Positions 33,292 to 44,700 of a stretch of DNA of 64,000 nt are shown one piece after another (the first letter of the stretch is position 1; every line of letters begins with the position of its first letter). The notes beneath the pieces were generated by a model, which searched no databases, was not told the origin of the DNA, and was given only the letters and a program-made list of their open reading frames with translations. Position numbers and translations under genes: made by a program. This stretch comes from Bacillota bacterium (GTDB lineage Bacteria > Bacillota > Clostridia > Lachnospirales > Lachnospiraceae), in the NCBI GenBank assembly GCA_023435895.1, contig JAEZLH010000027.1:186001-250000 (forward strand), in the 5' to 3' direction.

Positions 33292-33305
33292 TCTAATACA
33301 TTAGA
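33292..33305. promoter_or_regulatory. Candidate BlaI operator
   Basis: Perfect 14-bp palindrome TCTAATACATTAGA lying just after the predicted transcription start of the blaI-M56 operon. The half-sites TCTA/TAGA with N6 spacing recur before the other blaI-like gene (13635-13648). Repressor binding here would block initiation. Confidence 0.6.
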
Positions 33306-33321
33306 CCGAAAAAGGAGAAAA

Positions 33322-33693
33322 ATGATGGAAACGCCAAAAGTGTTTGAAAGTGAATATCGATTCTGCATGATTTTGTGGGAGAATGAACCAATTAAGAGCA
33401 GTGATCTTGTTAAGCTATGCAATGAGAAATTAGAATGGAAGAAATCCACTACCTTTACGGTTATTAAGCGTTTAGCAGACCGTGGCATTCTCAAGAATGA
33501 AAATTCGATAGTGACTTCACTGGTGACAAAAGATCAGGTACAGACGGCGGAAAGCCACGAGATTGTTAATCGAACCTTTGGTGGTTCCCTGCCTCAATTT
33601 ATAGCAGCATTTACAAAGGAAAAGAACCTATCCTCGAAAGATGTAGTCGAAATCAAGAGGCTGATTGAACAATATGAGGAGAGCGAAGGATGA
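33322..33693 (+). CDS. BlaI/MecI family repressor paired with an M56 sensor
   Basis: 123 residues. The winged helix is ESEYRFCMILWENEPIKSSDLVKLCNEKLEWKKSTTFTVIKRLADRGILKNEN, then SLVTKDQVQTAESHEIVNRTFGGSLPQFIAAF (dimerisation part, where M56 proteases cleave in known members). AAGGAG precedes two possible ATGs (33322, 33325). Its stop overlaps the M56 start by 4 nt (ATGA). By analogy with BlaI/BlaR1, the sensor inactivates this repressor after a signal; no beta-lactamase gene is close by, so the target is unlikely to be beta-lactam resistance. Confidence 0.93.
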   Translation: MMETPKVFESEYRFCMILWENEPIKSSDLVKLCNEKLEWKKSTTFTVIKRLADRGILKNENSIVTSLVTKDQVQTAESHEIVNRTFGGSLPQFIAAFTKEKNLSSKDVVEIKRLIEQYEESEG

Positions 33694-35378
33694 AGGAATA
33701 TTACATCATGTTTCTTAATCGAAACATTGAAGTGATTTATCTAGTTGCAGTAGTAATCATTGTAAGATTAATACTTAGAAAAGCACCAAAGAATGCTATT
33801 TGCCTCTTGTGGGGGTTGGTAGGAGTGCGTTTAATTTGCCCGTTTTCCATACACAGCATGTTGAGTATCATTCCGAGTAATCCTTTCATAACAAAGAACA
33901 CACTGCAAACACTTCCACAAAGCATTCCAGTCTTCAATCATCACGATATAGTTGGTCAAGCTATAAATGCTTATAGTTTAAATCAAACAGTGAATGTACA
34001 AAATCCCCAGTCCGTCTTGATGCCACTATCAGTTGAACAGATTGGAGCAATTATCTGGATGGCCGGAGTAATAGGTTTGTTCTTATATGGTATTATTTCA
34101 ATGATAAAATTAAAGGAAAGAGTAAAAATCGCAATACCTTTAACTGAGAATATTTATCAGTGTGATAGGATTACATCTGCGTTCGTGCTTGGAATCATCA
34201 GACCAAGAATCTATCTGCCTTTTTCATTGGATGTAACCAGCCAAAGATATGTGATTGCTCATGAGAAGGCCCATATAAGAAATGGTGATCATTTGACCAA
34301 ATTACTTGCGTTCCTTCTACTAGGTGTTTATTGGTTTAATCCATTTGTTTGGATTGCGTATCTTCTTTTTTGTAAGGATATTGAATTGGCATGTGATGAA
34401 AGAGTGATAAAAGAAATCGGTTATGGAGAGAAGAAAGCATATTCTTCTGTTTTGCTTGCCTGTTCCGTCAACAAAGGACGATTAGCCATGAGTCCGCTAG
34501 CATTTGGTGAAGTAGATGTGAAGCATAGAATTAAGAATATTCTTCACTACCAGAAGCCTAAGATATATATGATTTTATCATCTATCTTAGCTGTTTTACT
34601 GATTGGTATCTGTTTTATGACACTTCCACCACATAAAAAGAATGATGATAGTTCTAGTTTTATTTCCAAAGTAAGCCCTAAGCCCACTCTTAAGCCTACA
34701 TCAATTCCTTCCCCAACCGTTGCTTCAAACCCTGAAAGTGAGGAACTGCTTAATGAAGATGGATTTATTATTAATGATGTGAGCAAAAATGATATCCGTA
34801 TACTGAGTGCTGATTTAGATCATGATGGAACAAAGGAGATGATTTCATTGGATCTATCCGTATATGATTTTGCCCAGCCCGCATATATTAAGGTTTATAA
34901 AAAGAATAAGTTGATATGGAAAGAAGAATTGTTCGCTGCAAACAGTGATCAAAATTCATTTTATCTATATAAAAAGGGTGGAAAGGACTACTTGCTTCGT
35001 TATTTACCCTATTGTGAACAGGGTGGCTGCAATTATTCCTTTGAAATATTTTACTTAGATAAGAATTCTAAAAAGAAAATTATTAAAGAGAATCATATCA
35101 GTTTTGATACTTATAATGTGGAATTGGAGCGTAATTTTGACATTCCAACATTGGTTCAGTTTTACACTGAAATAAACAGTTATTTACATAACAGTATTAT
35201 GTTGATCTCTACCCTTAATGGAGAGTTAAACCATAGTACTCAGGATTCCTTTATCACTAAAATAGAGGAATTTGATTTCCTTGATTCTTATAAACCTGAA
35301 TTGGTATATAATAAAAAGGATAAGCTAGCGGATCGTTTGACGAAATACCGTGAGTATGTGATGAAAATGAAGGGATAG
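33690..35378 (+). CDS. M56 family (BlaR1-like) membrane metalloprotease/sensor
   Basis: 562 residues. Helices near 12-28, 33-49, 118-140, 205-225 and a last one at about 290-310. The zinc protease motif is HEKAH within VIAHEKAHIRNGDH, and ELACDERV supplies the further ligand. After the last helix the outside sensor (about 315-562) is not a penicillin-binding domain: it has a Pro-rich stretch, then LSADLDHDGTKEMISLDL, a DxDxDG calcium-loop-like motif, and a beta-rich part with a CEQGGC pair. So it senses something other than a beta-lactam in the usual way. Overlaps blaI by 4 nt. Confidence 0.9.
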   Translation: MKEYYIMFLNRNIEVIYLVAVVIIVRLILRKAPKNAICLLWGLVGVRLICPFSIHSMLSIIPSNPFITKNTLQTLPQSIPVFNHHDIVGQAINAYSLNQTVNVQNPQSVLMPLSVEQIGAIIWMAGVIGLFLYGIISMIKLKERVKIAIPLTENIYQCDRITSAFVLGIIRPRIYLPFSLDVTSQRYVIAHEKAHIRNGDHLTKLLAFLLLGVYWFNPFVWIAYLLFCKDIELACDERVIKEIGYGEKKAYSSVLLACSVNKGRLAMSPLAFGEVDVKHRIKNILHYQKPKIYMILSSILAVLLIGICFMTLPPHKKNDDSSSFISKVSPKPTLKPTSIPSPTVASNPESEELLNEDGFIINDVSKNDIRILSADLDHDGTKEMISLDLSVYDFAQPAYIKVYKKNKLIWKEELFAANSDQNSFYLYKKGGKDYLLRYLPYCEQGGCNYSFEIFYLDKNSKKKIIKENHISFDTYNVELERNFDIPTLVQFYTEINSYLHNSIMLISTLNGELNHSTQDSFITKIEEFDFLDSYKPELVYNKKDKLADRLTKYREYVMKMKG

Positions 35379-35516
35379 CATTCAAAGCTAAGTTAGATAG
35401 TTAAAAAATAAGCTGGAAGAAATAAAAAAGTATGTAAGAAGAAAATCAATATAGCCTTTGAAGAACCAATGTAATATCAGTTTTATGAGTGCACAAATGA
35501 ATCCTATCAATATTTA

Positions 35517-35596
35517 AAAGATGTTATAAATACTACAAATTACGCATTTTGATAATCAATCAAATTTTGTATGCAGTATTTTATAACATCTTTTTT
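35517..35596. terminator. Long terminator between the M56 gene and the converging PTS gene
   Basis: AAAGATGTTATAAATACT pairs with the complementary arm at 35575-35593 (18 bp, one bulged base), followed by TTTTTT-like tract; the other strand also has a short T-run, so it may act both ways. The rest of the 265-nt gap is featureless. Confidence 0.8.
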
Positions 35597-35643
35597 GAGA
35601 ATATTTTGAACCCAGTTATAATAATTGTGTTGTTTGGTTTGAA

Positions 35644-36759
35644 TTATTGATTTTCTTTGCTATTATTTTTATGATAATCAGCTTCGTTAATTCGAAACAG
35701 GAGGGTAAGAACAAAGCTGATGACAAAAGCCAGAAGCATGCTAACGAAGAAGGTGCCAAATCCTTTACCCAAATAAACAACCAGGGAGGACATGGAAGGG
35801 AAGGCAAATGCTACCGCACGAGCGCTGGAGGTTCCCACAATCGCTCCTCCAATTGATCCTGCAATGCAAGCGGCAAGCATGGGACGCTTTAACGGGACGG
35901 TAATACCATATAAAACAGGTTCTGTAACTCCAAGCATCGCTACGACGGAGCCTGACATAGCAACTGCTTTAAGATTCTTATCCTTAGCCAGGAAGCTAAC
36001 TGCCATGGCGGCTCCAGCCTGTCCCATAACGGCAGGACCGACGAGGGGAAGAAATGAATCAGAGCCCAAAGCGTTGATGTTATGGATAATAGCAGGAACC
36101 ATTCCCCAATGAAACCCAAAGATGACCGCGGGCTGCCAGATAAATCCAAAGATCGCTCCGGCTAATACAGGACTGGTGGTGTAGATTGAGTTATATGCGC
36201 CTCCAATTGCATCTCCAATAAAATCGCCAATCGGGCCAAATAGAAGAAAGGTGATTGGAACAACAAGGACTAAGGATATCATGGGCTTTAAAAAGCCTTT
36301 AATCGCATTAGGGAGATAACGTTCAAGGGGGAGTTCAATATAGTGTAATAAGCTAACTCCAAGAATGATTGGAATAACACTGGAGGGATAATAAAGTGCC
36401 CTAATCGGAATTCCAAGAAAATCTGGTGTTGTACCACCTCGCATCATAGTGGTTATGGAAGGATAAACCAAAGCCACCGCCATTAGTACGGAAGTGTACA
36501 AATCAGCTTTCAATTTTTTGGCAGCAGAGTAGGCTAAAAAGATCGGTAGAAAGTAAAAGAACCCGTCTGCAGCTGCATATAATATCATATAGATTCCATC
36601 TGTTTTTTCAATCCATTTCAGATTAACAGCGAGGATTAAAAGACCTTTTAATAATGCTGCTGCCATCAGTACATTAATGATTGGCAAAAAGATACCTGAA
36701 ATGATATCAATCAGTTTGTTAAAGATAGTTAGTTTCTGTCTTAGTGTAGTGGTATTCAT
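35644..36759 (-). CDS. PTS sugar transporter, EIIC domain only (glucose/beta-glucoside family)
   Basis: 371 residues, about ten helices. The EIIC signature of the Glc/Bgl family is present in MSGSVVAMLGVTEPVLYGITVPLKRP, with GFIWQPAVIFGFHWGMVPAII. No EIIB cysteine domain (usually N-terminal in this family) and no EIIA domain are fused, and neither is encoded next to it. It would need partner domains from elsewhere to transport sugar by phosphorylation. GAAGGAGAACTT precedes the ATG on this strand. The terminator at 35517-35596 follows it. Confidence 0.87.
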   Translation of the reverse strand: MNTTTLRQKLTIFNKLIDIISGIFLPIINVLMAAALLKGLLILAVNLKWIEKTDGIYMILYAAADGFFYFLPIFLAYSAAKKLKADLYTSVLMAVALVYPSITTMMRGGTTPDFLGIPIRALYYPSSVIPIILGVSLLHYIELPLERYLPNAIKGFLKPMISLVLVVPITFLLFGPIGDFIGDAIGGAYNSIYTTSPVLAGAIFGFIWQPAVIFGFHWGMVPAIIHNINALGSDSFLPLVGPAVMGQAGAAMAVSFLAKDKNLKAVAMSGSVVAMLGVTEPVLYGITVPLKRPMLAACIAGSIGGAIVGTSSARAVAFAFPSMSSLVVYLGKGFGTFFVSMLLAFVISFVLTLLFRINEADYHKNNSKENQ

Positions 36760-37176
36760 AAGTTCTCCTTCTTTTGTTCCTAGGAAGAGTGGCTATCATA
36801 TTGATAATGCGGCCTTCTTATAACTCAATAATAGTTAGTGCCTTCCTGTTTCTATTCATGCAAAGATGTTGGGGGTTAAATAGCCCTGTTTTTACTGTGG
36901 CAATAGCGATTTGCATAGATTCATAGGAGCCATGCTTCAATGGAAATTGAAATTATGAAATCGATTGATTGTAGTTTTCCAGTCTACCTGTTTTTCTAAA
37001 GCAGGAAATTTTTTAAGAAAGTCACTTGTAAAATCCAACAATAATAATATACTATTCTTATATAGTGAAAAACAAGTAAATTAACATAATTAATTCAGTT
37101 TGTGAATTAATTGCAGAATGCGGTTGATTTTGTTTTGTGATTTGTGAAAATAACATATGGACAGGAGCGTAATACT
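36760..37176. other. 417-nt divergent intergenic region, little recognisable
   Basis: Lies between the divergent EIIC and pepT genes and must hold both promoters. It is AT-rich (37060-37130 especially), but I see no full consensus promoter, palindrome or conserved RNA that I can support. Confidence 0.5.
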
Positions 37177-38403
37177 ATGAAAGCTTATGAAAGACTAATT
37201 CATTATACGAAATATGAAACAGGTTCGAATGAAGATAATCCCAATTGCCCGAGTTCAACGGAACAGCTTGAATTCGGACAAGCATTAGTAAATGAAATGA
37301 AAGAAATCGGGATTAAAGATGCTGCGATGGACAAGAACGGGTATATATATGGAACCATACCCGCCAATATACCGGACTGGAAAGGTACGGTAATTGGCTT
37401 TTTAGCACATATGGATGTGGTTGATGATGTACCATATCGTGACGTTAAGACCAAAATAATTAAAGATTATGATGGAAGTGATATTGTTTTAAATAAGGAG
37501 CTAAATATTATTATGAGCCCAAAGGAATATGATTCTTTAAATTCCTACATCGGGTGTGATTTGGTTGTAACAGACGGGACTACTTTGCTTGGAGCGGATG
37601 ATAAGGCAGGACTTGCTGAAATTATGACAATGGCAGAGCATTTATATCACAATCCTGAAATAAAGCACGGCACCATAAAGATTGGCTTTACTCCCGATGA
37701 GGAGATTGGAAGAGGAGCAGATTTATTTGATGTGGAGAAGTTTGGTGCACAATATGCTTACACTGTTGATGGTGCTGCTTTTGGTGAAGTGGAATATGAG
37801 ACCTTTAATGCGGCGAAAGCTAAGATTACGATCAATGGAATTAATATTCATCCGGGTTCTGCAAAGGATAAAATGAGAAATGCAATTTTAATATCCTCCG
37901 AATTTACCGGGATGCTGCCGGAGAAAGAAAGACCGGAACATACAGAAAATTATGAAGGCTTCTATCATTTGGAGCAAATTAGCGGAACGGTTGAGAAAAC
38001 AGAGATGAGTTTTATTCTTCGAGATCATGATAAATCAATATTAGAAGAGCGAAAGAATAAAGTTCAGGAGATAACCAATCAGTTGAATCAAAAATACGGT
38101 GATAGCACAGTGGAAACAGTAATTTGTGACAGCTATTATAATATGGCGGAGCAAATTAAACCCCACTGGCATTTGATAGACAATGCATATGAATGCATCA
38201 GAGAGTTGGGTGGTACGCCCATCAGTCTTCCCGTACGCGGTGGAACCGATGGTTCCAGATTATCGTTTATGGGATTGCCCTGTCCGAACCTTGGAACCGG
38301 AAGTCACAATCATCATGGAAAGAAAGAATATGCATGTGTTCAAGCAATGGACCAATGTGTTGAATTGTTGATAAAGATTGCAGAAAAGTATGGAAGGCTG
38401 TAG
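37177..38403 (+). CDS. pepT: Peptidase T (tripeptide aminopeptidase)
   Basis: 408 residues, M20B family. Metal and active-site residues: AHMDVVDDV (His and catalytic Asp), LGADDKAG (bridging Asp), TPDEEIGRG (catalytic Glu and ligand Glu), VDGAAFGEVEYE and the late GSHNHHGKKEY. It releases the N-terminal residue of tripeptides in the cytosol. ATG 37177 follows ACAGGAG at 9-10 nt; the in-frame start at 37144 has no site. Stands alone with its own terminator. Confidence 0.95.
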   Translation: MKAYERLIHYTKYETGSNEDNPNCPSSTEQLEFGQALVNEMKEIGIKDAAMDKNGYIYGTIPANIPDWKGTVIGFLAHMDVVDDVPYRDVKTKIIKDYDGSDIVLNKELNIIMSPKEYDSLNSYIGCDLVVTDGTTLLGADDKAGLAEIMTMAEHLYHNPEIKHGTIKIGFTPDEEIGRGADLFDVEKFGAQYAYTVDGAAFGEVEYETFNAAKAKITINGINIHPGSAKDKMRNAILISSEFTGMLPEKERPEHTENYEGFYHLEQISGTVEKTEMSFILRDHDKSILEERKNKVQEITNQLNQKYGDSTVETVICDSYYNMAEQIKPHWHLIDNAYECIRELGGTPISLPVRGGTDGSRLSFMGLPCPNLGTGSHNHHGKKEYACVQAMDQCVELLIKIAEKYGRL

Positions 38404-38577
38404 GAAAACGCAATTATATGCGGCAGAGAATAAGAATTGTCTCTTTCTTCTGTATGTATTAAGGTGGTCAGTTAAAACTTAAAAATAACAATATGCATAG
38501 AACAAATGAATGAAAAGTATTTGTGATTTATACATCGGATTCTTTTTATCATGTATTGAATTAATGAGTTATGAGAA

Positions 38578-38618
38578 AGTCTGAAAGCTCCTATAAGCAG
38601 GAGTTTTCAGACTTTTTT
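38578..38618 (+). terminator. Terminator after pepT
   Basis: AGTCTGAA and CTCCT pair with AGGAG and TTCAGACT (about 13 bp), loop ATAAGC, followed by TTTTT. Located 175 nt past the pepT stop. Confidence 0.85.
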
Positions 38619-38692
38619 ACTTCGCTAAGATTTGTATAGCAAACCGTCTAAGAAATAAAAACAGGTATTTTTTTGTCTATCTTCCACTTCTG

Positions 38693-38721
38693 TTGACAAG
38701 AGGATAATTTAGGAATATATT
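38693..38721 (+). promoter_or_regulatory. Promoter of the giant protease-LRR gene
   Basis: TTGACA and TATATT with 17-nt spacing, 39 nt before the start codon; GGGGGAAGG is the ribosome site. Confidence 0.8.
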
Positions 38722-38759
38722 ATGAATTATAAAAGAATAATTACGGGGGAAGGAAACAA

Positions 38760-41700
38760 ATGATAAAAAAATTCGCTGCATTTTTATTAGTATTTACTTT
38801 AGCACTAACTTCTGGTAGTTTCGTACCAATGGAGGAAGCAGTTCGGAATTTTAAGCAAACAATTGATTTACCGGAACAGAAACAGGAAGGACTAGAAGTA
38901 TCATCTGATACAAGCAAGGAAAATGCACCAACACTCGAGGATGTTAAGAAAGAGAGTATCTATACTCTCAATAAGAATAAGGGTGATTATGCAAAAGATC
39001 GTATTATTCTTAATATTGGTAAGAAAGAGGATGCCTATAAGGCAGCCAAAGATATAGGAGTAGGAAAAGAGAAGGTAAGAATCAGTGCAGATGATAAGTA
39101 TGCAGTGATTGATATGCCAAAGGGAACTACTGTTGAAAAATTTATTAACGAAAACCCACAATATAGTACCTCAGTTACGCCAGACTACTATGTGCGGCTT
39201 TCAACCATTACTCCATCCATACCAGCTTATACATATCAAGACAAATATTATTCTTCCCAGGACAACCTTAATTATATCAATATTGGAGAAAGCTGGAATA
39301 AAACCAAGGGAGCAGGGGTTACAGTGGCGGTAATTGATACGGGTATCGACACAGATAACCCTGAGTTCGCAGGCAGAATTAGCAAGAAATCTTATAATGC
39401 CTCAGAAGATAAGGTCGGTATTCAATACGTTGAAGATGAACAGGGGCATGGTACAGCTGTTGCGGGTGTTCTGGCAGCAGGTGCCGATAATGGTGGAATC
39501 GTAGGAATTGCTCCGGAAGCTAATATTCTGGTAATAAAATGTAAAGCTACTACGAATGGTCAATTTGTAAGGTCATCCGATCTTGTGTTGGGGCTTTCTT
39601 ATGCAATTGAGCAGGATGTAGATGTCGTTAATATGTCATTTGGAACGACTGACCCTATCAATTTGCTTGAACATTATACACAGCTTGCAGCTGACAGTGA
39701 TATTATTTGTGTAGCAGCAGCAGGAAATGATTCTACTTCCTCCCTGACTTGGCCTGCCGCAGATCCAAATGTTATCGGTGTAGGAGCCTTAGATGTAACC
39801 TCAGGAGAATTAGCAAGTTATTCGAATTATGGAGAAAATAGTGATATTGTTGCACCTGGAACCGCATTTACTACTCAGATTGGCGGAGAATATGCATATA
39901 AAAAGGGAACCTCCATTGCTTGCCCCATTGCTGCAGGTGCAATCGCCTTATACAAGGCAGTTAATCCAAACTGTGAATTTAAGGATGTGAAAGAAATGCT
40001 TGTTGCATCCTCCCATGACCTTGGAACAAAGGGTGAGGACTGGTTTTATGGCTACGGCGAATTGGATATGAGTGCGCTTATTTGTGAGCCTGTGGGTACC
40101 ATCACCTTTAATACTATGACGGATGAAGTAACTAATATTACTCATAAATTTGTTGTTAATCATACACTTCAATATATGCCGGAACCAGAAAGAAACTATG
40201 TTGTATTCAATGATTGGTTTTTTGATACCTCTTACACGGATGCTGTTAATTGGTATGATGAGGTATTTACCAAGGATATTACGCTATATGCGAACTGGAT
40301 TAATGAAGATGACGGACTAGCTTTTAGCTATACATCACTTTCGGATGGAACCGCAGAAATCCTTAGCTATAATGGAAAGAGAAAATATATAACAGTTCCG
40401 TCACAGATTGGAGGTTTAACGGTTTCCTCCATAGGAGACTCCGCTTTTGCTGGAAATACAAGAATAAGAACAGTTACTCTACCTGCTTCACTGACGAAGA
40501 TATTAGATCGAGCATTTAGTGGATGCACAAATTTATCGGAAATCATTATACCAAATAAAGTTAAATCAATCGGGACGGACAGTTTTAGAGATTGTGTCAG
40601 ACTTAATGTCGCAGATATTCCTGAGAGTGGAGCATTAGAAACAATTGGTAGTGGAGCCTTCGCAAATTGTGGATCCCTTTCAAGAATGAATATTCCGAAG
40701 AACCTAAACAAATTAGCTTCCGATGCATTTTATGGATGTTCGTCCATGAAGCTTGTTAATGTGTCGTCCTATAATACAACCTTTAAAATAATCAATAAAG
40801 CAATCTACACCTACAGCGGATCAAAGCTGATTTATTATCCTGCAGGTTTATCAGAGGATTATATTATAAAGGAGGGTACAATTTCGGTTGAAGGCTATGC
40901 GTTTGCATTTAGTCGTGCAACAAAAATTAGTATTCCTGCAACCGTTACAACGCTAGGGAATAATTCATTTGAAAACAGTTCCCTGATTTCTGTGAGTATA
41001 CCAAAAAATACAGTGAATATGGGAAGTGCGGTGTTTAAAAATTGTAATATGTTGGAGAGCGTCACATTTGCGGATGGTATGACAATAAGTAGCATTCCGG
41101 GAGAAATGTTTTTTTGCTGTTCTTCCCTTACGGCAATTTCAATCCCTAATAGAGTTACAAAAATTGATACAAAAGCATTTGCATTTTGCACTTCTCTCAA
41201 TGAGGTGAATCTTAATAATAAAATTGAGGATATTGGTGAGTATGCATTTGAATTTTCAGGAATATCACAACTTACATTTCCAGTGACTTTAAAGAGTATA
41301 GGAGAGGGTGCGTTTTTAAACAACGCAAGACTTTCAAAGGTGATAATTCCCTCAAACAGTACCTTACAAAAGATTGGGGAAATAGCATTTGACGGATGTA
41401 TGAAACTTGTCGATTTTAAAATTCCAGCTGGAATAAAAGTAATCGAAGTAAGGGCTTTTGAAGATACTGCGATTTCATCGGCAACTATTCCGGCTTCACT
41501 AATTGAGTGTACAGGTGCATTTGCAGGATGTACAGAATTAAAAAGTATTACAGCAGATAGTGCCAATTTAACATATAAATCGATGGATGGTGTGTTGTTT
41601 GATAAGAAGGGAACAACGTTAGTAGCCATGCCCGGAGGGAGAACGGATGAATATATCATTCCTGATGGAGTGGTTACAATTAAAGAGTATGCTTTTTATC

Positions 41701-44700
41701 AAAGTGGATTAAAAAATGTAGTATTTTGTGAAGGAATAACCACAATAGAAAACTTTGCGTTTACTTTGTCCAATATTACAGAACTCTTATTGCCGAACTC
41801 ATTAACGGAAATCGGTGAAGGGTCATTTGCATATTGCAGGGCGATACCTGAGGTTGTAATTCCAGCGAAGGTAGAGAATATTGGATATTATGCCTTCAGT
41901 GAAGCTTCTTCGCTATCATCCATATATTTTGCCGAAGGCTCCAAATTAAAACGACTTTCCTATGGTACATTTGCTAATACATCAATCACAATGATAACAA
42001 TTCCAGCAAATGTTGAATCAATCAGCAGTGCCTTTCTTGGTTGCAATAATTTGACTAAGGTTGAATTTGCTTCTGGATTTCGGGCAGAATATATTCCTGC
42101 TAATCTTTTTGATGGGGCGAATAATCTAGAAACAATTACATTTCATGAGAATAATATCAAGATAATTGAGGCGAGGGCCTTTGAAAATCTAAATGCGCTG
42201 AAAAGTATTAACCTATCTAAACTCGAAAAACTTGAAACAATTGATAATTATTGCTTTAGCGGATGCTCTTCCCTTTCGGATATAACCATTCCGAAAAATG
42301 TATCCTCCATTGGGCGCTATGCTTTTTCGGATTGTACCTCTTTATCAAAGATTATTCTACCTTCCAAAATAGACTTTATTGGTCGATATGCGTTTGGTGG
42401 AACCAATAATATAGAGGTATATTTCGTCAATTCAGTGCTACCTACCAATTTGCAAGACAATTGGGATTATGGTATGAAAGGGTATTATCTTGGAACATCT
42501 CAGCCTATAAAATCTGGAGTGTGGACTTACGTAACACTTTCAGATGGAACAATTTGTGTGATCTCATACACAGGAAAGTCATCCAGCCTTGTGATTGATA
42601 AGATCGATGGGAAAGAAGTATCCGCAATTGGGGCGGAAGTATTTAAGGATAACAAAACCATAAAGAGTATTGTATTGCCAGCTACGTTAACAGCAATTTA
42701 TAACTATGCCTTCTACAATACCACTTCGCTGACGGAGATTACAATACCGGACAAGGTAATCTTCCTTGGCAATTATGCATTCTCAAATAGTGCAGTTAAT
42801 AAAGTAAGATTGTCCGCTAATAGTAAGCTGACATCAATTGGTAAGTATGCATTCTATTCTACAACGAATCTATCTGACTTTTATGTACCGGAAGGGGTAA
42901 AATCAATCAATGAGAATACGTTTGCGCTTAGCGGAATAAGCAAGGTAAGTTTTTCTGAGGATTCGTCCTTAGAAACCATCAAAAAGAGTTCTTTTGATGG
43001 TTCTAAGCTTAAGACTATCGTTTTGCCGAAGAAGCTTTCAAAGATTGAAAGCCGTGCCTTTGCACAAACAGATAGGCTGGAAACAGTTACAATTGGAAAT
43101 CAGGCTAACCTTGAAATAGGGCCAAATGCCTTTTATGGCAGTGGAATAAAAAACATTGGAATTCCTGCGAACGTAACAAGTATAGGAGAATTCTGTTTCA
43201 GTTTTTGTACAAATCTGCAGACAATTAACGTCTCACCAGACAATGGCGTATATTCTTCAAAGGATGGTATTTTATTCAGTAAGAATAAAAGCAGGTTAAT
43301 TACCTATCCGGCGGGTAAAGTAGGCGCATATACAATTAGTTCCGAGGTAAGCTCCATTGGTTTTGGAGCGTTTGAAACAGCTAGGATTACAGCATTAAAC
43401 TTTGCATCGGGTAGCACAGTCAGTACAATTGGATATCGTGCATTCTACGGTTGTGATAACCTTAAAACAGCAACTTTACCGGATTCTCTTCTTAGTATTG
43501 ATTTTTATGCGTTTGCTGCGTGCAAATCACTTAGTACAGTTAATATCAGTGATAACAGTAAGTTATCCGGAATTTATGAGGGTGCCTTCTACAATGACGC
43601 TATGTTGAAGAAGATCAATATACCAGATGGGGTGAAGGAAATCAGTGATTATGCCTTTGCTAATTGCAGCGAGTTATCAACAGCGGATATTTCAGATAAA
43701 AGCATGCTATTTAATATTGGCTCCTATGCTTTTTCAGATTCCGGGCTGACGAATATTGTGATACCCTCATCCCTTAAGGAAATTGGCTCCTATGCGTTTG
43801 CAAATCTTACAAAAAATCAAACAAAGGAAGTGATTATTCCGAATTCGGCGAGTGAAATTGGACAAGGTATGCTAAAGAATATAAGTGCAATTCAGAAGCT
43901 TTCTATTCCCTATGTTGGAGAGTTTTTGGGCGATAACGCAAATAATAATATTGGTTGGATTTTTGGTGTTGAGATGAATATAAATAGTACTACACCGATT
44001 CCTGCTTCCTTAACAACAATTAAACTAACCGATCCGAAAAATGAGCATTCTGGGTTGTTCTATGGTTGTGATAATCTTGCCACTGTTATATTACCTGAGG
44101 GTATGACTACGATTGATGGAGAGGCGTTTAGAAATTGTAGTAAATTAAGCAGTATCAATTTACCCACAAGTTTGATGTACATAAATGGTATGGCATTCAG
44201 TTATGCCGGTTTAACAGGAACAGTTCAGTTACCGGAAAACGTTGTTAGCATTGGAGATTCGTCATTTTCTTTTACAAGAATTGAAAAAATATATATACCT
44301 GCCTCAGTAACCAAAATAGAGAGAGGAGCTTTCTATCGTTCTGGACAAATAAAAAACATTACAGTTAGCACGAAGAATACATCTTATAAAAGTATAGATG
44401 GTGTGTTGCTAACCAAGGACGGAAAAGCATTAATTCTTTATCCACCTGCCTTAAGAGGGAGCTATATCGTACCTAACGGGGTGAATAAAATTGTAAATAA
44501 TGCATTTGGCTCTTCAAACCTGGAAAAAATAACTTTACCTGAAACACTTGTGATGATAGAACCTAGTGCGTTTATGTATGCTAATTTAAAGGGAGATGTG
44601 TATATTCCGAAAAATGTGACCAGTATAGGGGGAGATAGCTTTTGGGAATGCCCCAATATTAGTACTTTTACGGTCAGTGATCAGAATAAAGTATATAAAT

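Noticed and set aside
33322..35378. Beta-lactam resistance system (bla regulon)
   Set aside because: BlaI and M56 are present, but there is no beta-lactamase or PBP2a gene nearby and the sensor lacks penicillin-binding motifs.
40367..41659. Minus-strand frames inside the giant LRR gene
   Set aside because: Repeat-induced shadows of the LRR codons; no ribosome site.
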